A DNA stretch of 64,000 nucleotides, from NCBI GenBank assembly GCA_944323705.1, contig CALUTM010000004.1, forward strand, positions 1 to 64,000, written 5' to 3'. The notes under the pieces were generated by a model, which saw only the letters and a program-made list of their open reading frames with translations, searched no databases and was not told the origin of the DNA. Made by a program: the position numbers and the translations under genes. Source of the DNA: Candidatus Gastranaerophilales bacterium (GTDB taxonomy: Bacteria > Cyanobacteriota > Vampirovibrionia > Gastranaerophilales > Gastranaerophilaceae). Shown here piece after piece: positions 28,137-36,905 of this stretch; positions within the stretch are counted from its first letter, which is position 1, and every line of letters starts with the position of its first letter.

Positions 28137-29135
28137 CTAAATTTCTTTAATCGTATCAGCCGCCCCGCGTTCACCATCCGTCTTTTTCAAACTTTTGTGG
28201 GCATTTTCCAAATATTCAAACTTAAATTTTGCATTTTTATTATCAAGTTTTGCTTCCAAATAGCCTGACTTAGCTTCATTTATTACATACTCAAGATTTC
28301 TGAACGAGTATTTTCTCTCAGCCATATTACCCGCCAAATTCTTTAATTTATCTTCGTTATTCAAGATAAAATCATTGCTGCCCTTTATTTTTTCAAGATT
28401 TATTTTTATAGCTTCATACAAACAATCTTTATCCGGGTATGGAATTTCAATTGTATTTTGAAAACGACTCATTGTAGCACCGTCAAGATTTTTGCTTTTT
28501 GGTGACAAATTTGTCGTTCCGATAACGGTAACGTTGGGAGCCTCGTCCAACAATTTATCTATGTATGTTAAAAATGTCGAACGTTCTCTCCTCAGGTTTG
28601 CAAAAAAGGTGCTTCCTCCGCTCCGACCGTTTAAATATTCAACCGGTAAAAGCATTGAATCAATCTCATTAAATGTTACAACATATTTTTTCTTAGGATT
28701 TTGTCTTGCTTTACTGATTATGGCATTAAATGCAGCTGCCATTTTCTCTTCAACTTCCCCTACCCACTTTGAGTTTAAGTCGGAAAACAAGACTTCCGCA
28801 TACTCGGCATCTAATGTTTTCGCGTATATTTTTGAAAAATAAGTTTTCCCGACACCCGGAGGTCCCGACAATAAAAATCTGTTTGCCGCATCAGGCTTAC
28901 CAACCTCTTCAAGGATATTTTTATCGGCATTAGCCAATTTTATTTGATGCTCAAGCATTTTCTTTAAATCTTTGTTGAGACTCTTGCAATCATCTAATGC
29001 AAGAACTTTGGGATTATTTTTCAGAGATACGAAAATGAGACTCTCGTCACCTTTAAAAACTTTTTTAAACAAATGCTTTATTTTGTCTCTATATATCCCA
29101 ACAGCACCACCTATTACGGCAGAAGCCAACAACAT
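28137..29135 (-). CDS. Membrane-anchored AAA+ ATPase
   Basis: The product has 332 residues. An N-terminal hydrophobic segment (residues 2-15) is followed by a single AAA+ module: Walker A GPPGVGKT (91-98), Walker B variant FNEID (155-159, Asn where Asp is usual), sensor 1 VIGTTN, and an arginine-finger region with SRFQNTIEIPYPD. AAA+ proteins of this group remodel or extract proteins. It lies among phage structural genes in the same orientation but looks like a cellular-type cargo gene. Known relatives with substitutions here can be slow in hydrolysis; that is only a possibility for this protein. Confidence 0.7.
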   Translation of the reverse strand: MLLASAVIGGAVGIYRDKIKHLFKKVFKGDESLIFVSLKNNPKVLALDDCKSLNKDLKKMLEHQIKLANADKNILEEVGKPDAANRFLLSGPPGVGKTYFSKIYAKTLDAEYAEVLFSDLNSKWVGEVEEKMAAAFNAIISKARQNPKKKYVVTFNEIDSMLLPVEYLNGRSGGSTFFANLRRERSTFLTYIDKLLDEAPNVTVIGTTNLSPKSKNLDGATMSRFQNTIEIPYPDKDCLYEAIKINLEKIKGSNDFILNNEDKLKNLAGNMAERKYSFRNLEYVINEAKSGYLEAKLDNKNAKFKFEYLENAHKSLKKTDGERGAADTIKEI

Positions 29136-29506
29136 GCCTACAAGCCAATTCCTGATATATTTTTGCTGCTGTTCGGTATACTTTGAGCCATTATCTTTAT
29201 TAGGCGGAACAAGTGTGCCACTTTGCTTAACAGGTCCGTTTGAAATACTTTGCCTGAAAAAATATTATGTTGGTTGTAACTACTCTGTACTTTTAACATC
29301 TTACACATACCTGATTGGGAATTATAATTAGATTATACCAATAAAGTTGCAAAACGTAACTTTATTGGTATAAAGAAATATTACGATTTTACGCAAAAAA
29401 TAAATTCAATGTTACATTTCTTAACATTTGGACTCAAAAAAGGCAATTTTTGAAAACTTAAATACTTTATATATATACAAGAGATATTTAAGGAGAGTTC
29501 AAAAAA

Positions 29507-29785
29507 ATGTTATTCACTACAGCTAACAACGTTACAGATAATGATATTAAAGATATTAACAACTTCTTCGATGAATTCGAAAACACACAAGCTCCCGTCG
29601 TTGAAGAAAGCAACGTGAATAAATACATTAACTCTCTTGTTACATCTTGCTACCAAAAATCCGTTGAAGATATCGCTAATACTAAAGTCGGAAACAGAAT
29701 CGTCAGAAAAAGAAACCTACAACAAGTTATGAGAGAATCGTTCTTCTACGGGGCTAACAGATTCGGTACTAATTTTATCGCTTAA
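29507..29785 (+). CDS. Small soluble cargo protein on the plus strand
   Basis: The product has 92 residues, an acidic N-terminal half and a basic C-terminal half (VGNRIVRKRNLQQVMRES). It has a strong AAGGAGAG site and its own terminator, unlike the leaderless genes further right. Its codon choice (many GCT and ATC) is more like a well expressed gene. It is divergent from the AAA+ gene. The function is unknown. Confidence 0.6.
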   Translation: MLFTTANNVTDNDIKDINNFFDEFENTQAPVVEESNVNKYINSLVTSCYQKSVEDIANTKVGNRIVRKRNLQQVMRESFFYGANRFGTNFIA

Positions 29786-29835
29786 TTAATAATAATTAAA
29801 ACTCTCTTATATAATCTTACATCTTACTAAGTTTT

Positions 29836-29859
29836 ACTCCCTTTCAGGGAGTTTTTTTT
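29836..29859 (+). terminator. Rho-independent terminator
   Basis: ACTCCC, loop TTTCA, GGGAGT and an eight-T run. It ends the small plus-strand gene at 29785 before the convergent connector gene. Confidence 0.85.
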
Positions 29860-29869
29860 GTGTGATAGT

Positions 29870-30523
29870 TTAGAATTTTACGGATTTTTCCTGCCCCACC
29901 CCCTTTGAATATTTAACCAGCATTCTGTACGCCGCTTCCGATTGTTTTTTGTAGGCAGAAAAATTTTCATCCGATTCCGAGGCAATAGAATTAAGCATTG
30001 TCCGTGATATAACCGCATTTTTCAATAATTCCTCAAGATGAGGCGGCACGGATAAAACATCATCATCGTTTTTGAGAACAAATATTTCGTCACCCTCGGC
30101 ATTTTCGCCTATTGCAAGTGATATATAATCAATTGTAATAATATTTTTTTCTATTGGCGAAGGATACAGCAGTAATTTATTGTTCCCTATACAAAAAGCC
30201 TTCGGTACACCCTGCTTTTCATCGGGAATATATTCAATGTGCTTTAAGTATTTTGAATTCATTTTTACGCAATATTCACCATCGGGATTCTGCTTAATTA
30301 TTCCTTTAGGAACATCATAAGAACTTATATTGGGTACCGTAAAAACAATATGCGTTCTCTCCCGAAAATTAAACGGGTATGAATACAAAATTTCAGCAAT
30401 TGCTTTATTTAGTGCCAACACCAGAGAATTTTCAAATTCCGCCTCCGAGGCAGCATCATTATCATACATTGACCATTCCTGAGTTGCAGCCGAATTGTAT
30501 AAATCTAATAAAGTTAATGTCAT
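29870..30523 (-). CDS. Phage head-tail connector (tail tubular A-like)
   Basis: The product has 217 residues. It starts with a helical segment (TLLDLYNSAATQEWSMYD) followed by ALNKAIAEILYSYPFNFRERT, a pattern shared by podophage head-to-tail adaptor proteins (T7 gp11 or P22 gp4 type), and a later beta region. The order next to the lysozyme-like and capsid genes fits this role. Confidence 0.6.
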   Translation of the reverse strand: MTLTLLDLYNSAATQEWSMYDNDAASEAEFENSLVLALNKAIAEILYSYPFNFRERTHIVFTVPNISSYDVPKGIIKQNPDGEYCVKMNSKYLKHIEYIPDEKQGVPKAFCIGNNKLLLYPSPIEKNIITIDYISLAIGENAEGDEIFVLKNDDDVLSVPPHLEELLKNAVISRTMLNSIASESDENFSAYKKQSEAAYRMLVKYSKGVGQEKSVKF

Positions 30524-30535
30524 TGTTAATCTCCT

Positions 30536-31036
30536 TTATGTACAAACTGCGGATACATCATAGCCCGCAAACTTTTTCATATAGCATTCTACCGACGTAC
30601 CAAAACCGTCTTTCGGATTTTTTACGCCGTTTGATTTTAGATACTCACTCACAGCACCCGCCCCTTTCAAATGTGCCCCGGCAAGTAAACCCGAGGGAGT
30701 AATCATATAACCGTTAATAATTTTTCCTGCATATTTGTCAGCACCCAAAGCTTTTAAATACCCCCATTGTCGTCTTTTAAAAATTATTTGGGCATTCTCC
30801 TGAGCAGCAGGATTGTTCAGAAAATCACTAATGGAATATACATTATCTTTTCCCGTAAAAATTCCCTTCCAATCGTTGTTATAAATTTTGGTATTCTTTT
30901 TATAATATCCGCAATCAATAAGAGCAGCCTCTCCCATCTGGTATTTACCCGCATACCCGAATTTGTTGAAAGCCTTATAATTACCGCCCGATTCACGGGC
31001 ACCAAGGTCATTTAAAAAATCTTGCAGTGTCTTCAT
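30536..31036 (-). CDS. Lysozyme-like peptidoglycan hydrolase
   Basis: The product has 166 residues. ARESGGNYKAFNKFGYAGKYQMG is the Glu-x-x-Gly/Asn active-site region of lytic-transglycosylase or lysozyme-like folds, with Glu15 as the likely acid. A second motif is GLLAGAHLKGAGAVSEYL. No signal peptide is present, so it may be a virion enzyme that opens the wall during DNA entry, or an endolysin needing a holin. It overlaps the downstream end of the 31033 gene by 4 bases. Confidence 0.72.
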   Translation of the reverse strand: MKTLQDFLNDLGARESGGNYKAFNKFGYAGKYQMGEAALIDCGYYKKNTKIYNNDWKGIFTGKDNVYSISDFLNNPAAQENAQIIFKRRQWGYLKALGADKYAGKIINGYMITPSGLLAGAHLKGAGAVSEYLKSNGVKNPKDGFGTSVECYMKKFAGYDVSAVCT

Positions 31037-31257
31037 TTTATTCTCCGTTTCTTCTTTGGCTTCTCTTCCGTATCCAAAACTAATGCCAATATTGATTTGT
31101 CCGTTTTGGGTTGTGCAGGATTCAAATTATCTTTAAACTTTTTGCCGTCTTTTTCAATAATTTTGTACTCGGACGGTGATTTTTGCTTAAGCCGCTCCGC
31201 TTCAATTTCGGGCAGCACAAAAACATTACCCGTAGGTAAGTACTTTATCTTAATCAT
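31033..31257 (-). CDS. Small basic phage protein
   Basis: The product has 74 residues. The first third carries beta strands (IKIKYLPTGNVFVLPE) and the C-terminus is KPKKKRRIK. Similar small proteins often sit upstream of tail or connector genes in gut podophages. It is translationally coupled to the lysozyme-like gene by ATGA. The function is unknown. Confidence 0.55.
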   Translation of the reverse strand: MIKIKYLPTGNVFVLPEIEAERLKQKSPSEYKIIEKDGKKFKDNLNPAQPKTDKSILALVLDTEEKPKKKRRIK

Positions 31258-31383
31258 AAAACCTCCTTTTTATAGATATTATTTAAGCTTGGAATAACTT
31301 CCTTGAATGTTTAAAAATATATTGGTGGGCACACAACACATAATTTAATACAAAACGCCATATTTAGTGCAGTTTTGTCCACC

Positions 31384-31419
31384 CTATTTTCTATCCAGAG
31401 CTACATTTTTTATAGACAT
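31384..31419 (-). pseudogene. 5' stub of a DUF6973-like toxin gene
   Basis: ATG to TAG encodes MSIKNVALDRK, which matches the start (MSIKKVSLDGL) of the intact toxin at 32487-33194. The upstream bases, including the AAAGGA site, are also the same. It lies head-to-head with the membrane gene at 31449, exactly as the intact copy does with the gene at 33224. Only the start of the toxin remains. Confidence 0.7.
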
Positions 31420-31448
31420 TTTTTATCCTTTCGATTTATAATTGTTTT

Positions 31449-31826
31449 ATGAAAATTGCCTGTTTCCATAAATACTACAGTGTTAACTTTTTTATTTGTT
31501 TAATTCTGGTAACTGCTGTTCTTTTTATAAAATATTCTGTTTTAAATCCAAATATTAAGTATGCCCCCAGAGATGATATACTCTGTAATTTTGTTATATA
31601 TCATCTACCCAAAATTATATCAATAAACGCTTTATTAATTTTAATAGAACATATTTTGACTAAATTTGGTATAATTAAAAAACATTGCAATGTTATAAAA
31701 TCCAAATATTTACGTATTTTTATATACATCGTTACAACAATTTTATTTTTATTATTTGTACTTTTTGTTTCTGCACTATATCTTTTTATAATTTTTCCTG
31801 CAAGAATGGGGCTTTTGGTGGATTAA
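31449..31826 (+). CDS. Immunity-like membrane protein, family B copy 1
   Basis: The product has 125 residues, mostly hydrophobic, with about three membrane helices and the family start KIACFHKYYSVNF. TATAAT, six bases and the ATG give a leaderless arrangement. It is the partner of a lost DUF6973-like toxin, whose stub faces it. Compared with the copy at 33224, bases 31603-31852 are identical and bases 31525-31602 are entirely different. That window encodes the first extracytoplasmic loop. Confidence 0.7.
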   Translation: MKIACFHKYYSVNFFICLILVTAVLFIKYSVLNPNIKYAPRDDILCNFVIYHLPKIISINALLILIEHILTKFGIIKKHCNVIKSKYLRIFIYIVTTILFLLFVLFVSALYLFIIFPARMGLLVD

Positions 31827-31852
31827 GCGGATAGGGTGGGCAAAGCTGCATC
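31603..31852. repeat. 250-bp direct repeat, first copy
   Basis: This covers the 3' two thirds of the family B gene and the following GGATAGGGTGGGCAAAG element. It matches 33378-33627 base for base by eye, which points to a recent duplication or gene conversion. Confidence 0.8.
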
Positions 31853-31980
31853 AAATAGTGAGTTTTGAGGAAGTATGCGTGTCGCGTGCCCACTTTTATT
31901 ATACGTCATCAAATCTATTGTTTGACAAGTATGCCCAAGCGACAAACCCTGTTTAATGTAGCTTCACCAACTCTATCTTA

Positions 31981-32397
31981 CTAAAATAAATCAATAAATT
32001 TTGAAAAAGCTTCTTTCCATTTAGGATGCGGGCTTGATGCAACAAGTAATCTAAATAACATAATAGCCCCAAGAGCGACTATGCCTGCTACGGTGGGAAA
32101 ATCATCCGTGTCAAGAGTCTTATTTTGTTTAGCCATATTATATAAATTTCCAAGTGCCGGAGCAAAAATTAAAGCAAAAATATCGGCTCCAAACGCATTT
32201 TTTCCACTCTGTTTTAATAACTCCTTTTTAGGCAACTTTGATTTGCTTTTAGAATTATGATATACGTCTGCAATTGTTCCGACACCCATATCCAGTGCAA
32301 ACCAAGATACACCCGACATTAATAAGTATTTTGCAGGTGTTTTTTGCTTATCATATTGATAATCATTTCTTTGATATATGGGACTTATATTACTCAT
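31981..32397 (-). CDS. Membrane protein of chromosomal lineage type
   Basis: The product has 138 residues from the ATG at 32397; TTG at 32412 is an alternative start. It contains hydrophobic segments at about 24-45, 68-90 and 103-123 and a lysine-rich linker (NSKSKSKLPKKELLK). It resembles no phage family and may be a cargo gene. It lies between the two DUF6973-like units. Confidence 0.5.
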   Translation of the reverse strand: MSNISPIYQRNDYQYDKQKTPAKYLLMSGVSWFALDMGVGTIADVYHNSKSKSKLPKKELLKQSGKNAFGADIFALIFAPALGNLYNMAKQNKTLDTDDFPTVAGIVALGAIMLFRLLVASSPHPKWKEAFSKFIDLF

Positions 32398-32486
32398 CCG
32401 CCCAATCACCAATTGTATCTATAACCACATATTCTATTATCTATAAATATCATATTAGCACAGCTTTGCCAACCCTACATTTCTAA

Positions 32487-33194
32487 TTATTTTCTTCTAT
32501 AATACCCGCTTACTTTTGTTCCGTCAGTTTTTGTATAACTTTCCACATAAATTAATTCATTATTACTAACTCTTTTTTCAAGGTTTTTTATTGTAGGCAA
32601 ACCTTTTCCGTCCATAAAATCTTCCATATATCTATCCATAACATACTGCGGAATATTTTTTCCCATTTTTTTTATTTCATCTTCGGTAAAGACTCTATTA
32701 GTTGGTTTTATCCTTTCTTTGTCTATATTTTCAAATTTTCTTGGATCTTTCGGATTCGTTATTAATTCTCCCTCATGCATTTTATCAACAATAACCTTGG
32801 CAGCATACTCCTCATAATATTCGTCACCCAAAATATCCCAATCTTTTTTCTTTTTGATTTCCTGCATCTCTTGAGCAATCTCTCTGCCTATTTGATTATT
32901 CCACAAATCCATATTAGTTTCACCAGGTACAGTTTCCGGCACCTCGTCTTCATGGAAATTTCCAGCTTGTTTTGCAAAATAATCTCCATAATGCCAGGTC
33001 ATATACCATTGCATATAAGCGTGTTTAAATGCATCCGCTTCGTTATTCCAGGTTGCGTGTTCACCTGTACCCATTTTAAAGCCATATTTCTTCTGTGCTT
33101 TATAAGTTGCTTCTAATGTTTTTTCATTAATATCATTACGCATAGGTGTTAATAATTTATTAAGACCATCCAGAGATACTTTTTTTATAGACAT
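32487..33194 (-). CDS. DUF6973-like toxin with C-terminal GxxxDGT tag
   Basis: The product has 235 residues. NNEADAFKHAYMQWYMTWHYG followed by a later HEDE and NMDLWNNQIGREIAQEM matches the pattern of the DUF6973 family, found in secreted and polymorphic-toxin-like proteins; its activity is not established. The C-terminus, SYTKTDGTKVSGYYRRK, is a shortened form of the tag seen in the lipase and colicin M-like toxins. An AAAGGA site and an ATG face the membrane gene at 33224 with a 29-base gap. It lacks a signal peptide. Confidence 0.6.
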   Translation of the reverse strand: MSIKKVSLDGLNKLLTPMRNDINEKTLEATYKAQKKYGFKMGTGEHATWNNEADAFKHAYMQWYMTWHYGDYFAKQAGNFHEDEVPETVPGETNMDLWNNQIGREIAQEMQEIKKKKDWDILGDEYYEEYAAKVIVDKMHEGELITNPKDPRKFENIDKERIKPTNRVFTEDEIKKMGKNIPQYVMDRYMEDFMDGKGLPTIKNLEKRVSNNELIYVESYTKTDGTKVSGYYRRK

Positions 33195-33223
33195 TTTTTA
33201 TCCTTTCGATTTATAATTGTTTT

Positions 33224-33601
33224 ATGAAAATTGCCTGTTTCCATAAATACTACAGCGTTAACTTTTTTATTTGTTTAATTCTGGCAACTGCTGTTCTTTA
33301 TTACAGATTTTCTATTCTGAATGTTCATATAGCTTATTGTCCAGAAGATAGAATCATCAATCATTTCGTCGTATATTATCTACCCAAAATTATATCAATA
33401 AACGCTTTATTAATTTTAATAGAACATATTTTGACTAAATTTGGTATAATTAAAAAACATTGCAATGTTATAAAATCCAAATATTTACGTATTTTTATAT
33501 ACATCGTTACAACAATTTTATTTTTATTATTTGTACTTTTTGTTTCTGCACTATATCTTTTTATAATTTTTCCTGCAAGAATGGGGCTTTTGGTGGATTA
33601 A
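33224..33601 (+). CDS. Immunity-like membrane protein, family B copy 2
   Basis: The product has 125 residues and is the putative protector against the adjacent DUF6973-like toxin. The promoter TATAAT-N6-ATG is identical to that of the copy at 31449. The N-terminal 24 codons and the last 74 codons match that copy, but bases 33300-33377 are unrelated in sequence while equal in length. The variable residues lie between helix 1 and helix 2. Confidence 0.72.
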   Translation: MKIACFHKYYSVNFFICLILATAVLYYRFSILNVHIAYCPEDRIINHFVVYYLPKIISINALLILIEHILTKFGIIKKHCNVIKSKYLRIFIYIVTTILFLLFVLFVSALYLFIIFPARMGLLVD

Positions 33602-33627
33602 GCGGATAGGGTGGGCAAAGCTGCATC
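33378..33627. repeat. 250-bp direct repeat, second copy
   Basis: Matches 31603-31852. It ends with the same GGTGGGCAAAGCTGC palindrome-like element. Confidence 0.8.
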
Positions 33628-33842
33628 CAATAATGCGTTTAGGCTTTTTACGGCTATTGCGTGTCCACCAAAATAAATCTGTATTTTAGATTAAAATATA
33701 ATAGTTATTAATTGGCTGGATTGCTTCGGCTTAATCAGCCTCGCAATGACAGGGAATTTAGAAGTCTTTCGCTCAATCGGTTCCATTTACCCCTTGCTCA
33801 CCCGAATTTCTAAGTTTCGCCTTAGGCTCAACTTGAAAATCT

Positions 33843-33865
33843 GCCCTCTCCTTACAGGAGAGGGC
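33843..33865. repeat. Intergenic palindrome
   Basis: GCCCTCTCCT, TAC, AGGAGAGGGC forms a perfect stem. It sits in a 380-base non-coding stretch (33602-33983) that also holds CCTCGCAATGAC, a word repeated at 42124. The stretch looks like a pile-up of short dispersed repeats; no gene is seen there. Confidence 0.55.
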
Positions 33866-33983
33866 GAAAAGTTTTAAGAATCCCGCAAATAAACAAAGCC
33901 CGATGAAAAAAAATCTTATAGCCACAAATCACTATTCACAAAATCCAAGAGAACAGGGAAGCAAAAGCTTCCCTGCCCCAAAA

Positions 33984-34370
33984 CTATGCAACTTCTCTCA
34001 CACCTGCCCATTTTGCAATTGCAAAAACAGTACCGGTAAAATCGCTTTCAAAATCCAAATCAATAGAGCCGTCAGCTTTTTCAAATCTTGACAAATCCTG
34101 CAGCTGTATTGCCGAAATTCCGTCAGGTAGTTCTATAACAATATCACCCAGCATAGAGTTAGGATATGCATCCCCGGCTTTTACCGTCAAAAGCGAATCC
34201 GTACCTTTGTTTTCGAGTACGATAAAAAGCGAATTGTTCTTGTTGGAAAAAGCGTCCGCAATAGTTATGCCGTTTGCGGGAGTAACTGTTTTTGCCGTAA
34301 TTTCTATATTTGCAACGGACTCGGTGTGATCAAGAGTCGGATATTGAACATTAATGATATCTCTAGCCAT
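33984..34370 (-). CDS. Phage head decoration-like protein
   Basis: The product has 128 residues, beta-rich. The stretch VLENKGTDSLLTVKAGDAYPN followed by LGDIVIELPDG and LSRFEKADGSIDLDF resembles small capsid decoration or cement proteins. It lies directly downstream of the major capsid gene with a 17-base gap, the common position for such a protein. Confidence 0.65.
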   Translation of the reverse strand: MARDIINVQYPTLDHTESVANIEITAKTVTPANGITIADAFSNKNNSLFIVLENKGTDSLLTVKAGDAYPNSMLGDIVIELPDGISAIQLQDLSRFEKADGSIDLDFESDFTGTVFAIAKWAGVREVA

Positions 34371-34387
34371 ATTTTTTCCTTTCGTTA

Positions 34388-35302
34388 TTAAGATTTAGTA
34401 GTATCAGCCAAGTTAATCGTAAGCGGAGCAGAAACTTTTACCGCACCGAGATAATCGGCACGGGGAGCTCCGACACCATACAAGCCATAGCCCTTATAGC
34501 ACGTATTAAAGTTCTTTTCAGGCGTATAGAATGTTGTGTTCAAATCGGAAGATATACCGCCTGCAAGCGTTTTTCCTTTAACACCAAACAGAGGATAGAA
34601 TACACCCTCTTCAGGCTGTGCAATATTATTGGAAACCAGAATTTCCCAACCGCAAAGAGTGCCGATATAACCTTTTTGGATTTCTTTTTTCCCTGTTTCG
34701 GTATATTTCAACTCTTCTAATTGACCCAAATAGAATTGATACTCAGGCGGTATTACACAGACCATCGAACCGTCAAGCCAGTTTGTATGACCTTTGCCGT
34801 CACCTCTTTGGAATTTAGCCTGCATATATGCAAAAATTTCTTTTGCTATTTGAGGTGTCAATGTGATTGCATCCCCGTCATCGTCAAAATAATGTCCTGC
34901 ACGGGTATAAAGATTTGCGTATGCTGCGTCCACCGCTGCCGCAAATTGTTTAATTGCATCATTTGTATAATCTCTTGCCAGTTCGACCTGAGCATCAGGG
35001 TTATCGGCTGATCTGTTAAGCATCTTTTCTTCCATTTCGGATAACTCAAAATGAAAAGCTTTTCCCCTGTCAATTTTAACTTTGCAGGTAGAAAGAGTTG
35101 CAGCCTCGGCATCGGGCAAATCACCTCCATCATAATCAAATAAAGTTACCAAGCCCGGCATTGTTACATCAACTTCATCACCCTTGTTGATATGGTCTTT
35201 CATTTCAGAATGTGCAAGTTGACCTATCACAAGTTCATTGTAAAAATGTTTGTTAAAAGCTTTAGTGAAAGCGTTAACTATCATTTGTTTTGTTGTCGTC
35301 AT
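34388..35302 (-). CDS. Major capsid protein
   Basis: The product has 304 residues. The N-terminal arm is followed by VIGQLAHSEMKDHINKGDEVDVTMPG, a strand and loop pattern of HK97-fold capsid proteins in podophages, and by MVCVIPPEYQFYLGQLEEL and GWEILVSNNIA. It lies between the scaffold and decoration genes. AGAAAGGAAAATTT precedes the start. Confidence 0.75.
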   Translation of the reverse strand: MTTTKQMIVNAFTKAFNKHFYNELVIGQLAHSEMKDHINKGDEVDVTMPGLVTLFDYDGGDLPDAEAATLSTCKVKIDRGKAFHFELSEMEEKMLNRSADNPDAQVELARDYTNDAIKQFAAAVDAAYANLYTRAGHYFDDDGDAITLTPQIAKEIFAYMQAKFQRGDGKGHTNWLDGSMVCVIPPEYQFYLGQLEELKYTETGKKEIQKGYIGTLCGWEILVSNNIAQPEEGVFYPLFGVKGKTLAGGISSDLNTTFYTPEKNFNTCYKGYGLYGVGAPRADYLGAVKVSAPLTINLADTTKS

Positions 35303-35408
35303 AAATTTTCCTTTCTTGTTTTCTTTTCCCGCTCCTTTGATTTATAACCGGAAATATATTTTATTCACGCCATATCCCGCAGAGAGTACCAAAGGAGGGA
35401 GTGTTACT

Positions 35409-36005
35409 TTAAATCAGTCTTTCAAGAAGATCGTCGACTTCTTTAGGCGTCATTTCATCAAGCCTTTTTTTCGGAGGAGTAAACGATGATGTCCCGTTTT
35501 TAGAAAAATTCATACTGTCCGTAACCTTTTGTGTTTCGGATTTTTTTGCATTTTCTTTTTCGTGTGCAAAAATTCTTGAAGACACATATCCTTCAATCAA
35601 ATTAATCAGTCTGTCAGCATCAAGATTTTTACCTAAAGCAAGGTAGGCTTCTTTATAAAGTTCTCTAAACGAGGGATCTTGAAAATATTGAGGAGTATTA
35701 TACTTTATTGCAGCCTCTTTCAACTCTTTTTCCGCATCTTTTACCGCCTTTACCCTATCCCAAGCCTGAGTGATATTATTCAGCATTACAGAGTTTTGCC
35801 TCAAAGTGCCCAACTCTTCGGACTGAACCCCCTGATGTTTTTCAAGCTCCTGATAAGCTTTTGACAAATCTTCCACTGACTTGAATTTCCCTAAAATCAT
35901 CTCTGAAGGGGCTGAGTGAGCTTGTCCTTCGTCTGTCTGTTTTTCAGAGTTTTCGGAAACCAGTTCCGGCTCTAAGCTAACATTTTGTTCTTGAATTTCT
36001 TCCAT
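35409..36005 (-). CDS. Capsid scaffolding-like protein
   Basis: The product has 198 residues, acidic and strongly helical, with heptads over about residues 40-100 and a basic C-terminal part (SFTPPKKRLDEMTPKEVDDLLERL). Composition, size and location just before the major capsid gene are those of a scaffolding protein that directs head assembly. Confidence 0.68.
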   Translation of the reverse strand: MEEIQEQNVSLEPELVSENSEKQTDEGQAHSAPSEMILGKFKSVEDLSKAYQELEKHQGVQSEELGTLRQNSVMLNNITQAWDRVKAVKDAEKELKEAAIKYNTPQYFQDPSFRELYKEAYLALGKNLDADRLINLIEGYVSSRIFAHEKENAKKSETQKVTDSMNFSKNGTSSFTPPKKRLDEMTPKEVDDLLERLI

Positions 36006-36117
36006 AAAATTTTCCTTTCTTGTTTATACAGTAAGATTCAATATTTAAAACGGTTTTCCGTTTTAAATATTTGTTATATTAGTTGGTATTTTAGAAAATA
36101 TATTGTAAAATTAATTT

Positions 36118-36573
36118 ATGCTTAAGTATATTAAATCATTCTACAATTTCCTAATGAAACTCAAGCAGTATCATGCCACCCATATATTGATAATTCCATC
36201 TGCATTATTTTTTATTATTTCGTACAAATGGGTTTTGTGTATTAATATACAGAATTTGAATTCTATTGATGGAAGTACAGGATTAGATTCTTTGATTATA
36301 TTTATTATACATCTTACAATTGTGTGTTGCTCCATCTTCGTTGCATTATTTGTAGAAATTATTACTTTGACCTTATATTTTGTTAAGAAGAAAAAGATTT
36401 ATGTTAAATCAAAATTCTTATTAAATAATAAAATATACAATATAATATATATATTAACACTCAGTAATTACATTATATTAATTTTAAGTTTTACTATTGA
36501 ATTTCCTATATCTGCATATGATTATTCTTTTTTAATGTACCTTTTCCCTTGGATATACCTACTGCCTAAATAA
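36118..36573 (+). CDS. Immunity-like membrane protein, family A copy 1
   Basis: The product has 151 residues with four predicted helices and start MLKYIKSFYNFLMKLKQYHA. Small four-helix membrane proteins are the known immunity type for colicin M-like bacteriocins of pseudomonads. The 3' end overlaps by 15 bases the tail of a decayed colicin M-like toxin on the other strand. TAAAAT, six bases, ATG; no Shine-Dalgarno. Promoter and first 30 codons are almost identical to the copy at 37860. Confidence 0.72.
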   Translation: MLKYIKSFYNFLMKLKQYHATHILIIPSALFFIISYKWVLCINIQNLNSIDGSTGLDSLIIFIIHLTIVCCSIFVALFVEIITLTLYFVKKKKIYVKSKFLLNNKIYNIIYILTLSNYIILILSFTIEFPISAYDYSFLMYLFPWIYLLPK

Positions 36574-36816
36574 AATATCCTTTAATTCTTCATATTTAAA
36601 TTCCAGAGGAATATATATCATATAAGGTTTCAATTTACCGGCTTTTTGTTGTCTATAAGCCCTATTATTGATTGCTTTTATTTTTCTCATATCTGATTCA
36701 TCTTGTTCTTTAACAAACCAATGCTCAAAATCATAAAAATCACTAATTATTAACGTTATTGAACCATCAGGATTTTGTTTAATATCATGTACATCAACAT
36801 TATGGTGCAGCCTTAC
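36559..36816 (-). pseudogene. Decayed colicin M-like toxin, C-terminal domain only
   Basis: An open stretch without a start codon encodes a segment ending LKPYMIYIPLEFKYEELKD and containing NPDGSITLIISDFYDFEHWF. It aligns to the C-terminus of the intact protein at 51674-52780. The catalytic D-x-Y-D is kept, but the His-Arg five residues later is Val-Lys here. A TGA precedes it at 36817-36819. It is tail-to-tail with the family A gene ending at 36573. Confidence 0.72.
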
Positions 36817-36905
36817 TCAATCCAGACCAACACTGGTTTTGTAAAGATTGGTTTTACAGGCTATTGTACCTATAGATTTTTATTTTTTTCTGTTATAATT
36901 TACTA

